From Microthrixaceae bacterium (GTDB taxonomy: Bacteria; Actinomycetota; Acidimicrobiia; Acidimicrobiales; Acidimicrobilacustridaceae), in contig CANFQA010000004.1 in assembly GCA_947449015.1 (NCBI GenBank), forward strand, positions 37,027 through 101,026: 64,000 bases of DNA. The letters are read 5' to 3'. The translations under genes and the position numbers were made by a program. Each line of letters opens with the position of its first letter. Positions within the stretch are counted from its first letter, which is position 1. This document shows positions 60,173-64,000 of the stretch, one piece after another. The notes under the pieces are model-generated. The model was not told the origin of the DNA and did no database searches. It saw only the letters and a program-made list of their open reading frames with translations.

Positions 60173-61504
60173 TCAGCTGGGATCGAGCACCGTTGCCTTC
60201 GCTTTGGCGAACTCTTCATCGGTAAGTGCACCACTGGCATGAAGCGACTGAAGCGCTGCGAGGCGCTCGACCGGATCGCTACCTGTCGATGAGCCACCCT
60301 GGCCACGAACCTTGCCAGCGAGGGAGTGCCATGCACCCGCCGCCGATTGCTTGATCCCGTCCATGCCGACTTCGAGGCTTTGGTCAGGAAACTCCGCAAG
60401 GCTGCGTCGGCGAAGCAGTTCGAGTCCAAGTCCAGCAACGACCAGCAGTGCCAGTACCGACCACCAGATTCCGAAAGCTGGGGTGGGTTCCCACATCCAA
60501 ACGATCACAAACAGCACGGCCGCACCGATCCAGAACACGGCGGTATCAGCGTTCATCACCGGAGCAGCAAATCGCCGCACCGCTGTGGCTGCACGCGACG
60601 GACCAACAATGAAGGTTCCGAAGACGATGACGACCCCATAGGTGGCGATGGTGGTGGCCACCGACACGAGAAGTTCGGAGCCGATCAGGTAAATGGCGCG
60701 ACCGGCGGGTGTGAGGTTCGGATCATGGATCAGGTCGACAATGAGATTTCCGGAAACCACGCGCACGACCACAAGTCCGAACGCGACGATGATTAGCGAC
60801 AAACCAACGGTGCGGAGCGTCACACGCCGACGACCACGAGCCAGGAAAACCGCGAGTGCGTAGAGACCGACCACCACAACGAGCAGCACCCAGTTGAGAA
60901 TGCCAAGTGCCCTCACTGCTCGCTGCGCCACCGACAGTTGATCGCTCTGAATGAGGGTGATCTGTCCAGCATCAGCGGGGATGCGATCGACCGCGCTCTG
61001 CGGCAGGCCCAGATTTTTTGCAACGGCGCGGATGACCTCACCAAGGTCGAGAACCACCTTGCCATTGGCGGTCGACCCATACTTCGTGTTGTCCTTCAGC
61101 ACGTTGACAAGGGTTTCGTGGGCCTGAGTATTGACCGTGTGCCAAATCGCCCTGATCTTCGGAGTGCCAAGGAGTTTTTCCACCGTACCGGTGAGGGGAC
61201 CACGCACTGCTGCAGTGAGCGGCCCGGCCAACCCTTCCCAGTCCGTAGGGAGCTTGTCAGCGAGTTGCTGTTGCACATCGACATTGCTGTAGACCTGATC
61301 GACGATGTAGTCGGAGAGCGCAGCCTTTACCGCCGGGTCGGCCAGCAACTTGTCGCTGGCCCGCACCCATGCCGGGGTATCGAGCAGTTGGTGCTTCACC
61401 CAGACCTCTGCTGCCGAACCGAAGGTGATCAAGGTGGCGAGCGCTACGAGGATCCAAACACCGATCCTGCGGCTTCGCGATGAGGTTGTTGTCACTGACG
61501 CCAT
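60173..61504 (-). CDS. Conserved membrane protein with C-terminal SHOCT domain
   Basis: Membrane protein of 443 residues. An N-terminal helix (about 14-34) is followed by a soluble extracytoplasmic region (about 40-205), then about four to five hydrophobic segments (about 207-375) and a cytoplasmic tail. The tail ends in a SHOCT motif: ERLAALQSLHASGALTDEEF. The middle resembles no domain I can name with certainty. ATG 61504 has a weak CAGACT 6 bases upstream, a near match to the leaderless pattern. It lies between the molybdopterin enzyme and the redoxin/P450 cluster. Function unknown. Confidence 0.8.
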   Translation of the reverse strand: MASVTTTSSRSRRIGVWILVALATLITFGSAAEVWVKHQLLDTPAWVRASDKLLADPAVKAALSDYIVDQVYSNVDVQQQLADKLPTDWEGLAGPLTAAVRGPLTGTVEKLLGTPKIRAIWHTVNTQAHETLVNVLKDNTKYGSTANGKVVLDLGEVIRAVAKNLGLPQSAVDRIPADAGQITLIQSDQLSVAQRAVRALGILNWVLLVVVVGLYALAVFLARGRRRVTLRTVGLSLIIVAFGLVVVRVVSGNLIVDLIHDPNLTPAGRAIYLIGSELLVSVATTIATYGVVIVFGTFIVGPSRAATAVRRFAAPVMNADTAVFWIGAAVLFVIVWMWEPTPAFGIWWSVLALLVVAGLGLELLRRRSLAEFPDQSLEVGMDGIKQSAAGAWHSLAGKVRGQGGSSTGSDPVERLAALQSLHASGALTDEEFAKAKATVLDPS

Positions 61505-61561
61505 GTGAGGAGTCTGCTGCCTCAAGGAGTTCTGGGCGTGGACCCGTGCCCTAGAGAAATC

Positions 61562-62614
61562 TCAGAGGTCAGGTTCGGAGCCGTGGAACGGCTTCCCGGC
61601 CTCAACCCACTCATCGTAGAGATCAAGGAACTCCTGACCGAACGGGTCGCGACCGGTCAGTGGCATGGCGGCACGAGCAACGGTGAAGTCGAGCGGAGCC
61701 AAGGCACGAGCAGTTTCGAATGCCACTGCCGCCTCTTCGTCACGACCGACGCGGTGGAGATGCGCTCCAATACGGAACCACAGCCGTGCGTCGATCTCCT
61801 CGCCGCTGAGTTCACTCACCACCCCCGGGGCCCTCGCCGCGCTTTGCACCGCGCCGGAATGAACCCAGTAGCGAATGGCATCAAGGTGCGGCCCAGACGG
61901 CACCCCATGGAAGTCAGCGAAGGTGTCAGTTCCAAACGCCGGCGTGTTGGGGCGAGCAACTCGCCCCTGCTCATCGATCCACACGACAGTCGGAACGTTG
62001 GAGATGGCATACAACTCACTCAGCAGATGCGATGGGTCATAGAGCAGCGGGATCGCGATGCCTTGCGCAAAGGGCGCGACCAACTCTGCTTCCTGATCAA
62101 ACGCGATCGCCACCACATTGAGTCCCTCTGGTCCCAGTTCGTCCTGCAACGACTGCCAACCCGGGAGGTCATAACGACAACCGCACCAGGTTGAAAACGT
62201 GACCAATACAGTGAGGCGACCTCGAAGTTCGTTGAGTGAATGAACTCGACCATCGAGACCTGGAAGCGAGAAGTCCGGAGCGCGTCGATCAACAAGCGCC
62301 TCCCGACGAGCCGCATGGGTGCTGCCCACCGACACGATGAGTGAGGTGGTATCGATCACGAAGGGACGATCAAGCAGCGGCAGAACTCGGGCGAGATCAA
62401 GCACGCCGGGTTCTGGCACCACAAGCGACCGATCCCGCACCGGCACACACTTGTCACCGTTGCAGAGACCCTCGACGCGAAGTTCCCAACCAGTGATCGC
62501 TTCAAATTCGCGGTCACTGATCAGGTTCGGTGCTCCCCGGTGCGCGAACGAGGAAACCGTTCCCTCCCAAAGCAGTGTTGCGGGGGTGAATTCGCTCGGG
62601 GGTTCCACGCCCAT
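61562..62614 (-). CDS. Redoxin-domain protein with unusual WCGC motif
   Basis: Protein of 350 residues. Residues 1-105 form an N-terminal domain of unknown kind, with CNGDKC (51-56). Residues 108-245 form an AhpC/TlpA-like thioredoxin fold: RRAPDFSLPGLDGRV, then VTFSTWCGCRYDLPGW, with Cys144 and Cys146, and ISNVPTVVWID, with the cis-Pro208. The active site thus reads W-C-G-C where thioredoxins have W-C-G-P-C, a CxC pair. The C-terminal 90 residues are TPR-like (LHRVGRDEEAAVAFETARAL). It could be a disulfide reductase or metal-binding protein serving the P450. The start ATG 62614 is one base after the P450 stop, so the pair is coupled. Confidence 0.85.
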   Translation of the reverse strand: MGVEPPSEFTPATLLWEGTVSSFAHRGAPNLISDREFEAITGWELRVEGLCNGDKCVPVRDRSLVVPEPGVLDLARVLPLLDRPFVIDTTSLIVSVGSTHAARREALVDRRAPDFSLPGLDGRVHSLNELRGRLTVLVTFSTWCGCRYDLPGWQSLQDELGPEGLNVVAIAFDQEAELVAPFAQGIAIPLLYDPSHLLSELYAISNVPTVVWIDEQGRVARPNTPAFGTDTFADFHGVPSGPHLDAIRYWVHSGAVQSAARAPGVVSELSGEEIDARLWFRIGAHLHRVGRDEEAAVAFETARALAPLDFTVARAAMPLTGRDPFGQEFLDLYDEWVEAGKPFHGSEPDL

Positions 62615-62615
62615 C

Positions 62616-63821
62616 TCAGGTCGGATCGAACTCAATATGTACCGCGTCATAGGCACGGGTGAAGGTGGCCCCGAGGACTTCCGGCTGGGTGCCCGGCACA
62701 AGACGCCAGTTCGGGATTCGCCGAAGCAGCGCTTCGAACATGATTCGGATCTCGATGCGAGCCAGTGATGCACCCAAACAGAAGTGGGTGCCGAAACCGA
62801 AGGCCACATGGTGATTGTGGGCGCGGGTGACGTCGAAGACATCAGGACGGTCAAACATGGATTCATCACGATTGGCCGATGCGTACATGAGGAGCAGTTC
62901 ATCACCGGCGCGAATCTGACGCCCTTGGAACTCGTGGTCACGCGTGGCTGTGCGTCGCATGTTCAGAATCGGAGTGACCCACCGGATGAATTCTTCGACT
63001 GCGGTTTCGCCGATGATCTGAGGACGCTGCGCGAGCAGAGTTCGCTGTGTGTCATCGAGTGCGAGTTCACGGATGATTGAGCCAATGACCGTTCTGGTGG
63101 TTTCGGCTCCGCCGTCAAGCAAGAGCAGGCACTCGGAGATGATCTCGCCCTCATCCCATCTTCGGCCATCGACCTCAGTATTGGCCCAGATCGAAATCAG
63201 GTCGTTCTCGGGCTTCGCTCGGCGTGCGGAGATGAGTTCCATCACCACGCCCACGAATTCCATGATGGCGTTGGTGGAACGCTCTGAGAATGGTGCAGGA
63301 GTTCCATCAGGAGGGTTCTGCCCAGACTCATACATCGTGATCTCGGACCACTCCCGCAACTTGGGCCACAGCTCCCGCGGGAACCCCAGCTTGTCGCCAA
63401 TGACAATGGCCGGCAATGGCGACGCAAGCGACTCGATGGCCTCGCAGGTCCCATCGGCGATAACACCATCAATCAGTTCATTGACCAACGAGCGCAATTG
63501 ATCCTCGATCTGACGAACCGCTCGCGGCGTGAACTGACGAGCAACCAGCATCCGTTGCTGCTGATGGTCGGGATCATCGCGATTGATCATGGAGGTGTCA
63601 TCGTGCTGATTGGTGGCAGGCCGTGAACCCTCGACTGAGGTGTACAGCGCGGTGTTCTTTTCCACCTCGACGATGTCGGCGTACCGAGAGATCCCCCAGA
63701 TCCGGTGAACCGGATCCCAATGCACTGGATCGTTGGCGCGGAGCCATCGATAGGCCTCCCACGGATCCTTGTAGAAGCCCGGGTCCAACAGATTGATCGA
63801 CGGCGTCTCAACAGCTGACAC
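62616..63821 (-). CDS. Cytochrome P450
   Basis: Heme-thiolate monooxygenase of 401 residues, a soluble bacterial P450. The I-helix motif LLDGGAETTRTVIGS (about residues 230-244), the helix-K EEFIRW region (about 274-279) and the heme-binding FGFGTHFCLGASLARIE are clear, with axial Cys348. Electrons would come from a ferredoxin and reductase not found in the window. The substrate is unknown; the nearest neighbours suggest oxidation of a hydrophobic compound, possibly followed by Baeyer-Villiger oxidation by the flavoprotein at 63945. GTG 63821 has GAGGGGGAATC upstream. It is coupled to the redoxin gene. Confidence 0.95.
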   Translation of the reverse strand: MSAVETPSINLLDPGFYKDPWEAYRWLRANDPVHWDPVHRIWGISRYADIVEVEKNTALYTSVEGSRPATNQHDDTSMINRDDPDHQQQRMLVARQFTPRAVRQIEDQLRSLVNELIDGVIADGTCEAIESLASPLPAIVIGDKLGFPRELWPKLREWSEITMYESGQNPPDGTPAPFSERSTNAIMEFVGVVMELISARRAKPENDLISIWANTEVDGRRWDEGEIISECLLLLDGGAETTRTVIGSIIRELALDDTQRTLLAQRPQIIGETAVEEFIRWVTPILNMRRTATRDHEFQGRQIRAGDELLLMYASANRDESMFDRPDVFDVTRAHNHHVAFGFGTHFCLGASLARIEIRIMFEALLRRIPNWRLVPGTQPEVLGATFTRAYDAVHIEFDPT

Positions 63822-63944
63822 GATTCCCCCTCAGAAACTCGACGCACACCTGCGTGCGAATCCGAATCGTAGGAGACTGCGGGACCCCATGAAAGAGGGA
63901 ACGACCCCATCGTTCTCGCCTACGGTTCAACAAAGGGGGGAATC

Positions 63945-64000
63945 ATGAACGACCAACCATGTGAGCAGTTCGACGCAGTGATCGTCGGAGCCGGATTCTC
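63945..64000 (+). CDS. FAD-dependent oxidoreductase, N-terminus only
   Basis: Only the first 18 codons are present. They encode MNDQPCEQFDAVIVGAGF, the start of a Rossmann fold (GAGF), which is typical of Baeyer-Villiger and similar flavin monooxygenases or other FAD/NAD(P)-binding oxidoreductases. AAAGGGGGG precedes ATG 63945. It is divergent from the P450 gene (GTG 63821), and the 123 bases between hold no recognised repeat. The reading frame is open at the right edge. The exact subfamily cannot be settled. Confidence 0.6.
   Translation, partial: MNDQPCEQFDAVIVGAGF

Noticed and set aside
1..64000. CRISPR array, transposase, phage or defence genes
   Set aside because: No repeats with regular spacers, no terminal inverted repeats and no such protein motifs were seen.

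Overview
This 64 kb window is moderately GC-rich (roughly 60% by eye) and almost fully coding. It looks like the chromosome of a free-living actinobacterium, most likely an Acidimicrobiia-type lineage. That placement is inferred from the mix of F420-type luciferase-like oxidoreductases, GT87 and AftD-like envelope glycosyltransferases, an Ltp2/DUF35 pair, many acyl-CoA enzymes and apparently leaderless genes with TANNNT boxes. No rRNA, tRNA, CRISPR array, insertion sequence or prophage gene was recognised. No gene-free stretch exceeds about 255 bases.

Region 1 (1-3730, minus) is a BMP-family nucleoside/solute ABC importer: lipoprotein, double ATPase, and a permease that runs off the left edge. 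Region 2 (3879-8143) holds a GT87 glycosyltransferase, a flavodoxin, a DUF4239-like membrane protein and a class I fumarase. Region 3 (8236-24695) is a catabolic block: acyl-CoA ligase, Zn alcohol dehydrogenase, amidohydrolase plus MarR, Ltp2-like thiolase plus DUF35, alpha/beta hydrolase, cupin, D-aminoacylase-like hydrolase, two luciferase-like oxidoreductases and an aldo/keto reductase. It also contains a tight five-gene operon (NTF2-like, DrrA, DrrB, CaiB, VOC). The control region at 12660-12872 is unusually rich in palindromes.

Region 4 (24702-30860) has a three-part membrane protein (degenerate PAP2-like, pseudokinase-like, UPF0104 flippase-like) and an operon of amidohydrolase, acyl-CoA ligase and K+ channel. 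Region 5 (30984-48427) is the most distinctive part, a block for building and decorating envelope glycans. It has four OafA-type acyltransferases with C-terminal SGNH-like domains, an AftD-like arabinofuranosyltransferase of 1474 residues, two GT39-like enzymes, a polysaccharide deacetylase and a GNAT protein.

Region 6 (48442-56525) returns to acyl-CoA metabolism (MaoC, acyl-CoA dehydrogenase, thioesterase, enoyl-CoA hydratase, nitronate monooxygenase-like) plus a DEAD-box helicase, a small SHOCT-like protein with a structured leader, and a Mug-type DNA glycosylase. Region 7 (56518-64000) carries an amidase, a lone molybdopterin oxidoreductase, a membrane protein with a SHOCT tail, a redoxin with a WCGC motif coupled to a cytochrome P450, and the first codons of a flavoprotein.

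Starts were set by Shine-Dalgarno sequences, by stop/start overlaps, or by a TANNNT box lying 6-8 bases before the start codon (predicted leaderless transcripts). All functions come from reading motifs; no database search was run.
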